Part shown: piece by piece, positions 7,518 through 15,555 of the stretch
Layout: every line of letters starts with the position of its first letter
Numbering within the stretch: position 1 is the first letter of the stretch
Source: a virus
IMG/VR virus record: IMGVR_UViG_3300048919_000554
Coordinates: 1 to 31,790 of that record
Direction: 5' to 3' (one strand)
DNA: 31,790 nt
Position numbers and translations under genes: made by a program
The notes under the pieces: model-generated
Told to the model about the DNA's origin: nothing
Databases searched by the model: none
The model's input: the letters and a program-made list of their open reading frames with translations, nothing else

Positions 7518-9533
7518 TTACCCCGAAATGGTTCGCCATGCACCGTTGATATTTATTTGCATCGGCTTGTACTGAATAGTGTCACCAACCGGCGCATCAC
7601 CTTCGACATACCAGCCCGTAAAGGCACAGCCAGCGGGAACATAGTTCCAGCCATTGCGCGTTAAAACGATTGTCCCGGCACTACCCTGACGAACATCGAT
7701 GACGGTCGCTGTTTTTAGCGGATAGCGCCCGTCGCTTTCGGCTTTGGTGTAGGCTCCGGTTTTAGCCATATAACCCGCATCACATTGCGCTTTGGTGTAG
7801 TAACGGGCATCAATATTTGTCCAGTTGTTAATGCTGGGCTTGTCCAGATTGACTGTGCCAAGTGCTACCGATCCTGTTTCAAGGCTGACTCTGAACGGAC
7901 GCAAGGCATTGTAGTTACCATATTTATCGCCCTTATTTGTCAGCATCAGATAAAGATTAGCGCCATCATTTCGCCAGAATGTGCCGTAATCACCATACGC
8001 AATGCGGAAGTTATTCACGGACTTTCCAGAAATCTCGCCGGGGTATGCCTCGCTGTAAATCTCGTTCCATTCCGTCCACGGACCGTTACCCGAAAAGCTA
8101 CTCGTTAACCCGCGAATGAATTTCCTGCGGCTTGCGTAAGTGGTGTATTCCTGCTGGCAACCGTAGGCGCTCGGGGAGACCAGTAGGGAGCCCGCCTCAC
8201 TTACCGGGTAGTGGTTTGCGGCGGTTGCGTTTGCCGACGCCTGCTGCTGATACATTCCCGCCTGTGCCTGCGTACCCAGCGTATTTAAATCAACATTCAG
8301 GTTGGTTAACTGAAGTTTCAGCGCCCCGACATCGGCGGCGGTAGGCTTGTTGTATTCGCTGTAAAGCTTCACCCATGAAACAGCGCCAGTCCCAACCTTT
8401 CGCCCGATATAGGCCGAGTGGTTCGCGCCATCAATCGCAAAGTAATTCAGTGTCGGTGTGCCGTCATAAGGCAGGGTAACACCTGATTTACCCTGCACAG
8501 TGTCGCGCCAGAATGAGCCGAAATTCTCCTTACCAATTGTGGTATCGCGGGGACCACCGCCTATCCCCATCCATCCCGTCACAGGTACACGCCCGGCAGC
8601 TGTATCCGACGTCGATGTCACAACATCCGCTTTCGCGGCGGTCCCGAGCGTGTCTTTCAGCTCCTTCACCGCCGCACTGACAGCTTTCGGTGTCGCTGCG
8701 AGCGCCTCAGACACGCTGTCGGTCGCACTGCTGAGCTGAACAATCCCCTTCTGTGCTGTGGTCGCGTTCTGAGCCGTATATTTACCCTTAGCAAGGTCAT
8801 ACGCCGCCTTGACCGCTTTCGGCGTCGCTGCGAGCACCTCAGACGCGCTGTCGGTTGTGCTACTGAGCTGGACAATCCCCTTCTGCGCCGTGGTCGCGTC
8901 CTGAGCCGTATACTTCGCACTGGCGAAGTCATAGACTGCTTTAACCGCTTTCGGTGTGGCTGCAAGCGTCTCAGACGTGCTGTCGGTCGCACTGCTTAAC
9001 TGCGTGAAGCCTTTTTCTTTCAGCGTGGCGTCAGGATGTCGGCGTGACTGCTCATGCTCCGCGAGCCTGTCGTCGACATAATCCTGCGTCGCCATCACCA
9101 GTGTGGTATCGATGGACAGCTCGACCGTCTCGATATCGCTCACCATGATAACCATGCGCAGGGTCTGCGCGCGTCCTGACCCTTCCGCCAGCTCGGGCTT
9201 GTAGCTCTCCGCCATGTTACCGACCGCAATCAGCGTGCCGGTCTCGTCGTAAAGTCCCATTTCACGCAGCCAGAAACCGCCGGTCTCAGGGGGAATAACC
9301 AGCTCCGCGACGACATAGTTTTTGTGCTTTTTGTCCTGGCTGATTTTATTCAGCGCATGACGCCAGACCTCATTGACCAGTTTTGTCTGACTGGCGTTCG
9401 GTTCGGGCAGTTTGCCGCCACCGTCCCCGACGGCCATCGCCGTAAAATTCACTTTCTTCCCGTTCGGGACGGTCGCCGCCGCCAGCTTTTCCGCACCGGC
9501 TCTGGTGATAACGGTTTTATATTTTACTGTCAT
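7518..9533 (-). CDS. H: Tail fibre protein GpH (receptor binding)
   Basis: This is a 671-residue side tail fibre that binds the host receptor. The first 150 or so residues are the conserved baseplate-attachment domain (DUF3751 type), with GGFWLREMGLYDETG and DIETVELSIDTTLVM. Residues 172-294 hold three tandem fibre repeats built on QLSSATDS and LAATPKAVKA. The distal part is variable, with GSFWRDT, WTEWNEIYSE and YYTKAQCDAGY motifs seen in many enterobacterial fibres. The C-terminus SIQYKP-like tip is followed by the chaperone gene. Host range is not readable from this. Confidence 0.94.
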   Translation of the reverse strand: MTVKYKTVITRAGAEKLAAATVPNGKKVNFTAMAVGDGGGKLPEPNASQTKLVNEVWRHALNKISQDKKHKNYVVAELVIPPETGGFWLREMGLYDETGTLIAVGNMAESYKPELAEGSGRAQTLRMVIMVSDIETVELSIDTTLVMATQDYVDDRLAEHEQSRRHPDATLKEKGFTQLSSATDSTSETLAATPKAVKAVYDFASAKYTAQDATTAQKGIVQLSSTTDSASEVLAATPKAVKAAYDLAKGKYTAQNATTAQKGIVQLSSATDSVSEALAATPKAVSAAVKELKDTLGTAAKADVVTSTSDTAAGRVPVTGWMGIGGGPRDTTIGKENFGSFWRDTVQGKSGVTLPYDGTPTLNYFAIDGANHSAYIGRKVGTGAVSWVKLYSEYNKPTAADVGALKLQLTNLNVDLNTLGTQAQAGMYQQQASANATAANHYPVSEAGSLLVSPSAYGCQQEYTTYASRRKFIRGLTSSFSGNGPWTEWNEIYSEAYPGEISGKSVNNFRIAYGDYGTFWRNDGANLYLMLTNKGDKYGNYNALRPFRVSLETGSVALGTVNLDKPSINNWTNIDARYYTKAQCDAGYMAKTGAYTKAESDGRYPLKTATVIDVRQGSAGTIVLTRNGWNYVPAGCAFTGWYVEGDAPVGDTIQYKPMQININGAWRTISG
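8652..9020 (-). repeat. Three tandem fibre repeats of about 132 bp inside H
   Basis: Codons 172-294 of H hold three related units. The second and third are nearly identical over 44 residues, both carrying YTAQ, ATTAQKGIVQLSS and LAATPKAVKAA-type stretches. The first lacks the YTAQ-ATTAQ half. The nucleotide sequence repeats as well, so copy number could change by slippage or recombination. Confidence 0.88.
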
Positions 9534-9544
9534 TGTGCTCTCAC

Positions 9545-10075
9545 TTATCCGGGGTAAACCGTGGTGATATCGCCGTCATAGTTCAGGGCGCCGTAATACA
9601 GATGCCCCGGAATATCCTGAATAATGTTCAGACCAATAAGATGACGGCTGGCTGGTTTTGCATCGGCAATCAGCCTTTCCATTTCGTAATACATTTCCTC
9701 GGTGATGCCGGTCTCTAACACGCCGATATCGAGGCGGAATGTGCCGGGCGGGTCGTTGGTTTCCCACCATTCCGTCACGTTAATCAGATACCCGAGCGGC
9801 TCGACCACACGGCGCACCGCACCAATCGTCCCTTTGTGCGCATGGATAAACCACGCTGCGCGGATCACCTCGCGTTTCGTTTCTTCCGGCCAGCTCTCAT
9901 CCCAGCGGTCAACAGAAAACGCCCAGGCAAGCCACGGCAGCAAATTTGCCGGGCAGGTGTCGGCGCTCCACAGACGGCGCAGCGGGACGGGGGTATTTTC
10001 GATATCTGCACAGGCACGTGCCGCCGCCACCTCAAGCGGTGACGAGCCGACCGGCAGCAGTCGGTTATTACTCAT
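9545..10075 (-). CDS. I: Baseplate wedge / tail formation protein GpI
   Basis: At 176 residues it equals P2 gpI, a baseplate wedge protein that connects to the tail fibre. The N-terminus MSNNRLLPVGSSPLEVAAARA and the central LLPWLAWAFSVDRWDESWPEE are diagnostic. The start overlaps the J stop by eight bases, so the two are translationally coupled. H follows after eleven bases. Confidence 0.96.
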   Translation of the reverse strand: MSNNRLLPVGSSPLEVAAARACADIENTPVPLRRLWSADTCPANLLPWLAWAFSVDRWDESWPEETKREVIRAAWFIHAHKGTIGAVRRVVEPLGYLINVTEWWETNDPPGTFRLDIGVLETGITEEMYYEMERLIADAKPASRHLIGLNIIQDIPGHLYYGALNYDGDITTVYPG

Positions 10076-10976
10076 CGTTACCCCCGACCGTCACGCTGTA
10101 CGCGGTGCAGAAAGACGCCTGCGTATCATTGAGCACGATATCGGCCACGGGTGCTACCAGTTCGACACGCTGCACACCCTCGACGTGGAGCGCGGCATAG
10201 ATGGCTGACTTGCGAATATCCCGCCCGAACCGGTGCTGTGCGCTGATATAGGTCTGCAGCTTCGCTTTTGCCGCACTGAGCACCGGCTCGCTTTCTGGGC
10301 CGGGGTAAAGGTAAAGCGCCGCGTCGATGGTGTAGTCCACAATGGTCGCTGACTGGACGGTCACGCGGTCAGCGACCGGCCTCACGTCCTCATCATTCAG
10401 CGCGGCACGCACCAAGGCGAGCAGCTCGTCGGACGCCGCGCCATTATTTTCGCGGGACAATACCGACACGGTGACGCAGGCCGGTTCCGGGCTGATAACG
10501 GAAATATCCGCGACCCGCCCGTCGGCGCTGCGGCCATGAAACTGATATGCCCCGGTAGAGCCTGCGGTACTCAGTCCCTCGGGGGCTTGCTGGACACGCA
10601 GGCGATAGTCGGTGTCCGATTCCATCACGGCAGGTGTCGGCGGCAGCGTGGTCTCGTCTGCAGGTGTGATAACGAGGCGCTCAACGCTGGAATTCGCCCC
10701 TATCTGGTCGAGGTCACCACCGGCGGCATAGGCCAGCATGACCGCACGCGCGGCCTCATTGACGCGCTGACGCCAGATGACTTCACGATAAGCGTTCTCC
10801 TGCAGCAGCTTCACAATCGGCTCAGATTCGAGCATCAGCGTGCGCGCGACCGCCTCCTGCTGGTCTTCGGGATAAAGCGAGACGAGCGTCGCTTTTCGCT
10901 CGGTCAGGATGGTTTCATAATCCAGCTCTTCCACGACATCGGGCGCGGCGAGCTGGCTCAGGTCAACAATAGCCAT
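10068..10976 (-). CDS. J: Baseplate wedge assembly protein GpJ
   Basis: The 302 residues match P2 gpJ in length. It belongs to the T4 gp6-like baseplate J family and forms the wedge ring around the hub. It opens MAIVDLSQLAAPDVVEELDYE and contains WRQRVNEAARAVMLAYA and the late segment AHRFGRDIRKSAIYAALHVEGV, all typical. It is followed by I with an overlap and preceded by W with a six-base gap. Confidence 0.96.
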   Translation of the reverse strand: MAIVDLSQLAAPDVVEELDYETILTERKATLVSLYPEDQQEAVARTLMLESEPIVKLLQENAYREVIWRQRVNEAARAVMLAYAAGGDLDQIGANSSVERLVITPADETTLPPTPAVMESDTDYRLRVQQAPEGLSTAGSTGAYQFHGRSADGRVADISVISPEPACVTVSVLSRENNGAASDELLALVRAALNDEDVRPVADRVTVQSATIVDYTIDAALYLYPGPESEPVLSAAKAKLQTYISAQHRFGRDIRKSAIYAALHVEGVQRVELVAPVADIVLNDTQASFCTAYSVTVGGNDE

Positions 10977-10982
10977 AGCGTT

Positions 10983-11333
10983 TTAGCTCAGTGGAATAGT
11001 GAGTGAAAAGGGCTGGCTCGTCGTCGAGCGCGTGCCGGTAATATCGACAAACAGCGCGCCGTCAGCCTCCCCGCGCTCAAAAGTGATGGTCGACAGTGTG
11101 ACGCGCGGCTCCCACTTCTGGATCGCCGAGTAGCACGCGGCCATAATCTGCAGGCGCAGCGCCGGGGTCTGCGGCTGGTCAATCAGCGCTGACAGCAGCG
11201 AGCCGTATTCACGGCGCATGACCCGCGAGCCAACCGGCGTGACCAGAATGTCGCGCACGCTTTGCCTGATATGGTCGGCTTCAGAAATACTGAGCCCGGT
11301 CTGGCTGTTCATGCCCAGATAACGCACCGTCAA
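10983..11333 (-). CDS. W: Baseplate wedge protein GpW (T4 gp25-like)
   Basis: The 116-residue protein is the gp25-like wedge component that initiates sheath assembly at the baseplate. MTVRYLGMNSQTGLSI and the TPVGSRVMRREYGSLL core with IDQPQTPA are the family hallmark, including the conserved EYGS sequence. It overlaps V by four bases. Confidence 0.97.
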   Translation of the reverse strand: MTVRYLGMNSQTGLSISEADHIRQSVRDILVTPVGSRVMRREYGSLLSALIDQPQTPALRLQIMAACYSAIQKWEPRVTLSTITFERGEADGALFVDITGTRSTTSQPFSLTIPLS

Positions 11334-11971
11334 TGTGTGTCCACCGTTCTGTCATCGCCGCGCTTCACGCCGCCGTGGTCGTGGTCATCCGCCTGCACGC
11401 CGTTGGAGGTAAATTTCCCGCCGGTGTGCGTGATATCGCCTTTCATCATCCCGCCCTTCTGCACTTCGAGTGAGCCGGTGATGAGCTTGTTAGTGCACAC
11501 CACCTCGGGTGTATCGAGCGTGATGCGGGTTTCAGCTTTGACCAGCACCACCGGCACGGTGGCGGTAATGAAATCCGACGCGGTGACGTCGGCTGTTTTG
11601 ATACCGGACACGGTGAGCGCCCCGCTGTCGGGTTCGTACTCGATGACCGCCCCGTCGGGAAAGGCTATGTGAAGCGCATCAGGCGAGGCAGACGGCGCGG
11701 GATTGTCATCAGAGAAAATGGAGGGCAGCACAAAGGCCGTATCGAGCTCACCGCCGATAGCCAGAATCAGCACCTGCTCGCCAACAGAAGGAGCCCACCA
11801 CACACGCGAGCGACCGGCGCGAGAGGTCAGCCAGTTTAGCCACGTGGTTTGCATTCCGCCGGTCTGGACACGACAAAGCCCCTCGACGAGGTCGACGTCG
11901 GTCACAATGCCGGTGCGGATAAGGTTGCGGATCGCGCGGGCGATATCCTGCAGAGAAGTTAAATTGTTCAT
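11330..11971 (-). CDS. V: Baseplate central spike protein GpV
   Basis: At 213 residues this is P2 gpV-like, the trimeric spike that punctures the outer membrane. An OB-fold lies at about residues 15-90, with DVDLVEGLCRVQTGG and WLNWLTSRAGRSRVWWAPSVGEQV. A repetitive beta-helix follows, and the C-terminal tip has DDHDHGG, an H-x-H pattern of the kind that holds a metal ion in P2-type spikes. It is the first gene of the V-W-J-I-H operon. A TGTTGT sequence at 12038-12033 is a possible activator half-site for its promoter, but it sits closer than at FI and O. Confidence 0.95.
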   Translation of the reverse strand: MNNLTSLQDIARAIRNLIRTGIVTDVDLVEGLCRVQTGGMQTTWLNWLTSRAGRSRVWWAPSVGEQVLILAIGGELDTAFVLPSIFSDDNPAPSASPDALHIAFPDGAVIEYEPDSGALTVSGIKTADVTASDFITATVPVVLVKAETRITLDTPEVVCTNKLITGSLEVQKGGMMKGDITHTGGKFTSNGVQADDHDHGGVKRGDDRTVDTH

Positions 11972-12249
11972 GCGTAAAGGATGCCGACGGAGAAGGTTAG
12001 CGGCAATGAATCAGTGTTTGATGGTATCTGTTACAACACTCAAGAATTCACATGCATAGAGAAAAAATCTCGGCTATGCACTAATCAAATGCTTATCTCA
12101 AAATTTATGTCTATAGAATTAATAAGTGGGGTTAAAACAATTTTTACCAGTGGTCAGCATAGTTCTCTAATGACATAATGTTTTCATGCCTATCAACTAT
12201 GTAGTCCTAAAATCTTTGATTGACCCGACTATTAATGGAGAGATAATCT

Positions 12250-13143
12250 ATGGAGTTAACATTAAATCTTAAAGAACTAGCCCCTTTCATAGGATTAATA
12301 GCACTTTATTTTGCTGCAAGAAATTACAGAAGAAAATCCGGAATCCATATTAGGGGACAATACTGCATAAGCTCAGCTATATACGCTGAAGATAAATACA
12401 TCGGCAGCATCACTCTTGAAAATTTCAAAGATAGATCAGTAATTATATTTAAAATATTCATTAAAATAGGCCATAACTATTATATTGAACTAAATGATTT
12501 TGAAAGTGAACCAAAAATCCTGAAATCATACGAGTCATTTACATGCAATTACGAACCCGTCGATTTTTACTGCATGAATATGAAACGAATCAAAATGAAT
12601 AATCTTCTTGACTCAAGAAACTCAAAAATAAACATTGTTCTATCCACTTCACAAGGGAAATATGTCGTCAGGAAATTCATTAAACGATGGGATCCCGTAT
12701 TCGATTTTTTCCGCAATCATCTGACGGTTTGTATACAGCCAATGCACCCGCTAGAGAAGGCTGGCCATTGGGGAAGTGAATTCAAATATTTAGCCAAAAT
12801 AACTACTGAGGACGGATATACTAATACAATACCTGTCTACGCCACCGACATCAACTACCCTAGATTTGAGAATTTCCCACTCACATCAGAAGCAATTTCA
12901 TCACGCGAAAATCTTGAAAATTATCTTCTTGAGCAAGCAATAAAGGGACACCTGAAATGCACTAAAGTAGAAGTAATAGATGCCGAAAAACTTAGAGAGA
13001 AAAATTACGGTCACACCTTTAAAGAAACTTTTGAAGCAGTACATTTCAGTTGGTTTACTTATAAAGTTCTTGGTAGATTATCAACCATTTATAGCAATCT
13101 AAAACTATCACATCAGAATCGAAAATTACGAACAAAAAGATAA
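12250..13143 (+). CDS. Unrecognised membrane-anchored cargo protein (moron) between V and S
   Basis: I do not recognise this 297-residue protein. It has one likely membrane segment near the N-terminus (about residues 10-23, PFIGLIALYFAA) followed by RNYRRK, suggesting a cytoplasmic domain. The soluble part is mixed polar and aromatic with no motif I can name. GGAGAG lies nine bases before the ATG. It is much richer in A+T than the surrounding tail genes and lies on the opposite strand, the usual signature of a separately acquired lysogenic-conversion gene. P2 carries orf30 at this position. Superinfection exclusion or another defence role is possible, but that is inferred only from location. 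Confidence 0.8.
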   Translation: MELTLNLKELAPFIGLIALYFAARNYRRKSGIHIRGQYCISSAIYAEDKYIGSITLENFKDRSVIIFKIFIKIGHNYYIELNDFESEPKILKSYESFTCNYEPVDFYCMNMKRIKMNNLLDSRNSKINIVLSTSQGKYVVRKFIKRWDPVFDFFRNHLTVCIQPMHPLEKAGHWGSEFKYLAKITTEDGYTNTIPVYATDINYPRFENFPLTSEAISSRENLENYLLEQAIKGHLKCTKVEVIDAEKLREKNYGHTFKETFEAVHFSWFTYKVLGRLSTIYSNLKLSHQNRKLRTKR

Positions 13144-13179
13144 CCTTATCGCTATCCACCCTCTTTAATCTAGGTATTT

Positions 13180-13208
13180 ACCGGGCATTGCATTGAGCTT
13201 AGCCCGGT
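13180..13208. terminator. Possible stem-loop between the cargo gene and S
   Basis: ACCGGGC and GCCCGGT form a 7-bp stem around a 15-base loop in the gap where the plus-strand cargo gene and the minus-strand S operon converge. No clear T run follows on either strand, so termination is uncertain. Confidence 0.35.
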
Positions 13209-13222
13209 CAACGATTTATGAT

Positions 13223-13669
13223 TCATTCGAAATGTTTAATGACCAACTCATCAACGAGCTTTTTATCGGCCTGGCTAAATCCAAGTAACTGGCGTTCTGA
13301 ATATTGCACGTCGCGGCTGTGCGGATTCGGGCGATCTTTCAGGCCGAGTTGATGGATCCGCGCGATACGCTGCACCTTGCCGGTAAACTCCACCACGGCA
13401 GCATCATTGCGGCCACTGGCTTTCATATAACGAGCCGTGCGCAACTTCTGAAACATCGCTCGCTTGATTCTCCCCGACTTTGCCCTGAGCGGCTGACGCT
13501 TTCGCGCCTGATAAGGCGTGCCATCCGGCGCTTTTTGCAGTTTAATCCGTTGCTGTTGTGCTTTGCGCAGCTCTTTCGCAATCTCTGCGGCGAGTTTTCG
13601 CCGCCCCGCCGGTGACAGCGCCCCAATCAGCCCGGCCAGCTTATCGTCAAAAGGCTTTAACTCACTCAT
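13223..13669 (-). CDS. S: Tail completion protein GpS
   Basis: The 148-residue product is P2 gpS-like (150 residues in P2), which acts in tail completion and head-tail joining. Typical are MSELKPFDDKLAGLIGALS, the basic RKLAAEIAKELRKAQQQRI helix, and the RIARIHQLGLKDRP block. It overlaps R by eight bases and ends the O-to-S operon. Confidence 0.95.
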   Translation of the reverse strand: MSELKPFDDKLAGLIGALSPAGRRKLAAEIAKELRKAQQQRIKLQKAPDGTPYQARKRQPLRAKSGRIKRAMFQKLRTARYMKASGRNDAAVVEFTGKVQRIARIHQLGLKDRPNPHSRDVQYSERQLLGFSQADKKLVDELVIKHFE

Positions 13670-14129
13670 CCCACTGACTCACCAGCTCGCCATTGATATA
13701 AAGCTCGGTCGGACGTGTGACCGGCTCGGGCAATGCTGGCTCAGGCGCATAGCTCACGTGCAGCGCGCCTTTTTCATCCCTGACAAGCGTGCGCTCAGTA
13801 AGCTGCAGGCTGATACTGATATCAACTCTGTCACCGTCGTTTAAATCCATCTGGAATCGATAGCCCTTTTTGCGCCCCTCATCCGTGGTGCAAATATCCG
13901 GCTGATTCTCTCGCAGCCACACGGCCACCGGCACGAAAATCAAATCAGGGTCGCCGACAAAATCGCAGACGATCACATTCAGGGTGTAAATCTTTTCGTG
14001 CGACAGCGAGGCCGCAAGCCGCGCATCGATATTCCCCTCGTCGGCAAAGATGCGCATCATTTCGGGATTCGCTTTTAACTGCGGTACGGCGTCAGTTAAC
14101 GCCTTGCGCAGGCTCAGTGCTTTCTTCAT
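13662..14129 (-). CDS. R: Tail completion protein GpR
   Basis: Read from 14129 (MKKALSLRKALTDAVPQL) the product is 155 residues, the length of P2 gpR. AGGA lies eight bases upstream of this ATG. A longer reading from 14162 adds eleven residues that are not needed. Its 5' end overlaps the Rz1 gene by 38 bases and its 3' end overlaps S. It acts with S to finish the tail before head joining. Confidence 0.93.
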   Translation of the reverse strand: MKKALSLRKALTDAVPQLKANPEMMRIFADEGNIDARLAASLSHEKIYTLNVIVCDFVGDPDLIFVPVAVWLRENQPDICTTDEGRKKGYRFQMDLNDGDRVDISISLQLTERTLVRDEKGALHVSYAPEPALPEPVTRPTELYINGELVSQWDE

Positions 14130-14382
14130 CGATTTTATCCTGACAGTTTTTGACGGTTTCAACCTTGAGCGCGCAGGCAGTCAGCGCGCCCTCCAGCCTG
14201 CGAATATCGGCGCTCAGGTCGCCGTTAGTGACGGGTTCGCTTCCCGGCATCGGGCAGAGGCTCACCTTCGGGCAGGCGTTGTAAACAATGACCGGCGGAG
14301 GCGCAGGCGGTGCGGGTGTGCAACCGGCGCACAGCATCAGGCAAATCAGCGCGATACCAGCGGCGCAGCTCTTCATTTTCAT
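14092..14382 (-). CDS. Rz1-type outer-membrane spanin lipoprotein (LysC-like)
   Basis: This 96-residue reading frame lies mostly inside the Rz gene in another frame, the classical Rz/Rz1 nesting. It begins with a lipoprotein signal peptide (MKMKSCAAGIALICLMLCAGC), where lipidation would fall on Cys21 after Ala-Gly. A proline-rich mature start follows (TPAPPAPPPV), another mark of Rz1. GAGG sits seven bases before the ATG. With Rz it would bridge the periplasm and fuse the two membranes at the end of lysis. The -3 position is Cys rather than the usual Leu, so signal processing may be slightly atypical. It also overlaps R. Confidence 0.85.
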   Translation of the reverse strand: MKMKSCAAGIALICLMLCAGCTPAPPAPPPVIVYNACPKVSLCPMPGSEPVTNGDLSADIRRLEGALTACALKVETVKNCQDKIDEESTEPAQGVN

Positions 14383-14650
14383 TCATCAGCCTCGTTATCG
14401 TTTCTTCACGTCTTACCGCCAGTTCACCGGCGGCGGTCAGTTCATCCGCGAGCCTGACCTGACCGGCCTCATTCGTTCTGGCAATGCGTTGCGACACGGC
14501 AAGCTGATTTTTCAGCATCCCGATAGTCGTCTTTTGCTCACTGGCGACCCGGTTCGCTCGCTCAAACGAGCGGGACAGATTCGCGTTATCGTGGCGCAGC
14601 CACAGCACCACGGCGAGCAGCCCGGCCAGCAGCATAATCAGCACTTTCAT
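14225..14650 (-). CDS. Rz-type inner-membrane spanin (LysB-like)
   Basis: Read from 14650 the product is 141 residues, starting MKVLIMLLAGLLAVVLWLRHD, a single N-terminal membrane anchor. A long periplasmic coiled-coil region follows (SFERANRVASEQKTTIGMLK through ENEELRRWY). This is the architecture of P2 LysB and lambda Rz. AAGGGG lies six to seven bases before the chosen ATG. Its 3' half encodes Rz1 in another frame, and its start overlaps the endolysin stop by four bases. Confidence 0.9.
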   Translation of the reverse strand: MKVLIMLLAGLLAVVLWLRHDNANLSRSFERANRVASEQKTTIGMLKNQLAVSQRIARTNEAGQVRLADELTAAGELAVRREETITRLMNENEELRRWYRADLPDAVRRLHTRTACASAGHCLQRLPEGEPLPDAGKRTRH

Positions 14651-15156
14651 TGCATCCCCTTCACACAGTAGGCCCATTCTCGCGCACGGCGATTCTCAAG
14701 CCCTTTGTTTCTGTCGCCATTCACGAACACCCAGCGGGTGAGCTGGTCGCACGCCTGCCACCACTGATGACGTTTGATAAATGACACCAGCGTCGAACGA
14801 CAGGCCGCGCCGGTTCCCACGTTGAATGAGAAGCTCACCAGCGCGTCATACACGCGCGGCGGCATTTCAACCGGCACGCAGACGGCGAGACGCTCCTCGA
14901 CGTTCAGCACATCCGCGACAAGGTTCGCCGCCGCCTGTCGCTCGGTAATTTCCCCTTTCGGTGTGACACCGGCAGTGTGGCCGATACCTGACGTCCACAC
15001 TCCCGCGCTGCACTGGTAAGGCGTCAGGCGACATCCTTCGAGGTCGGCAATCAGCGCCAGCCCCTCGGGCGAGGTGTTAAGCAGACGAAAGTCAGGCATC
15101 AGTGCGGCCAGCGCCAGCACGGCGGCCACACTGCAGCGTTTAATGATTGAGCTCAC
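14647..15156 (-). CDS. K: SAR endolysin, GH24 lysozyme with a cysteine-controlled active site
   Basis: This 169-residue muramidase occupies the P2 K position. The N-terminal segment (residues 9-20, SVAAVLALAALM) is weakly hydrophobic and alanine-rich, as in signal-anchor-release endolysins. The catalytic triad is E40-x8-C49-x5-T55, with Cys in the place of the usual Asp. A second cysteine, C42, is seven residues before C49, and C8 lies at the edge of the anchor. This arrangement matches phage P1 Lyz (E42, C51, T57, with C44 and C13), where a disulfide cages the catalytic Cys until the anchor leaves the membrane. The start is GTG at 15156 with GGGGG eight bases upstream, overlapping the holin stop. 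Confidence 0.9.
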   Translation of the reverse strand: MSSIIKRCSVAAVLALAALMPDFRLLNTSPEGLALIADLEGCRLTPYQCSAGVWTSGIGHTAGVTPKGEITERQAAANLVADVLNVEERLAVCVPVEMPPRVYDALVSFSFNVGTGAACRSTLVSFIKRHQWWQACDQLTRWVFVNGDRNKGLENRRAREWAYCVKGMQ

Positions 15157-15349
15157 GCATTGCCCCCTTATCCAGTCCGAGTGAGGTCAGATAGCGATAG
15201 GTTTTGCGCTTAAACCAGTAATTCGTCAGCGCGGTAAAGATGGCGCAACAGCCGCCCACATAGAGCGCCATTTTCTCGGGCGACATCGCCCCGAAATACG
15301 CCAGCCCCACGGCCAGCCAGTAGGCGATAAACGTCGTGATTTTTTCCAT
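15140..15349 (-). CDS. HP1-family holin with two membrane segments
   Basis: Read from 15349 (MEKITTFIAYWLAVGLAYFG) the product is 69 residues. It has two hydrophobic segments, about residues 6-20 and 30-44, and a basic C-terminal tail (FKRKTYRYL). The MEKITT start is typical of the HP1 holin family. P2 gpY is a longer, unrelated three-segment holin, so this slot carries a replacement. With a SAR endolysin it may act as a pinholin that depolarises the membrane. GGGA lies seven bases before this ATG; an alternative ATG at 15361 overlaps gene X. Confidence 0.85.
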   Translation of the reverse strand: MEKITTFIAYWLAVGLAYFGAMSPEKMALYVGGCCAIFTALTNYWFKRKTYRYLTSLGLDKGAMRELNH

Positions 15350-15351
15350 GC

Positions 15352-15555
15352 TCAGTCCCATAGATTCACCGTTTCGGTTTTCGGTGCGCTGTCGGTCTCG
15401 GGCAGCTCAATCGCCGTGCCGTGCGGCAGGATGACGCCCAACTCGGACAGCCCCGGATTAGCCTGCAGCACCGTCTCGACCACGCCCTCTGTGCGCCCGT
15501 AATAGCGCGCACAAATTGCGTCGAGGGTATCGCCCTGCATCGCGTAAACCTTCAT
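15352..15555 (-). CDS. X: Tail protein GpX
   Basis: At 67 residues this equals P2 gpX, a small LysM-like tail protein essential for virion formation. It opens MKVYAMQGDTLDAICARYYGRT, where GDTLDAIC resembles the LysM core. Its start shares a base with the L stop, so it is translationally coupled. Confidence 0.95.
   Translation of the reverse strand: MKVYAMQGDTLDAICARYYGRTEGVVETVLQANPGLSELGVILPHGTAIELPETDSAPKTETVNLWD

Noticed and set aside
8652-9020. CRISPR-like array
   Set aside because: The repeats are long, in frame and coding within the tail fibre gene, without short repeats separated by unique spacers.
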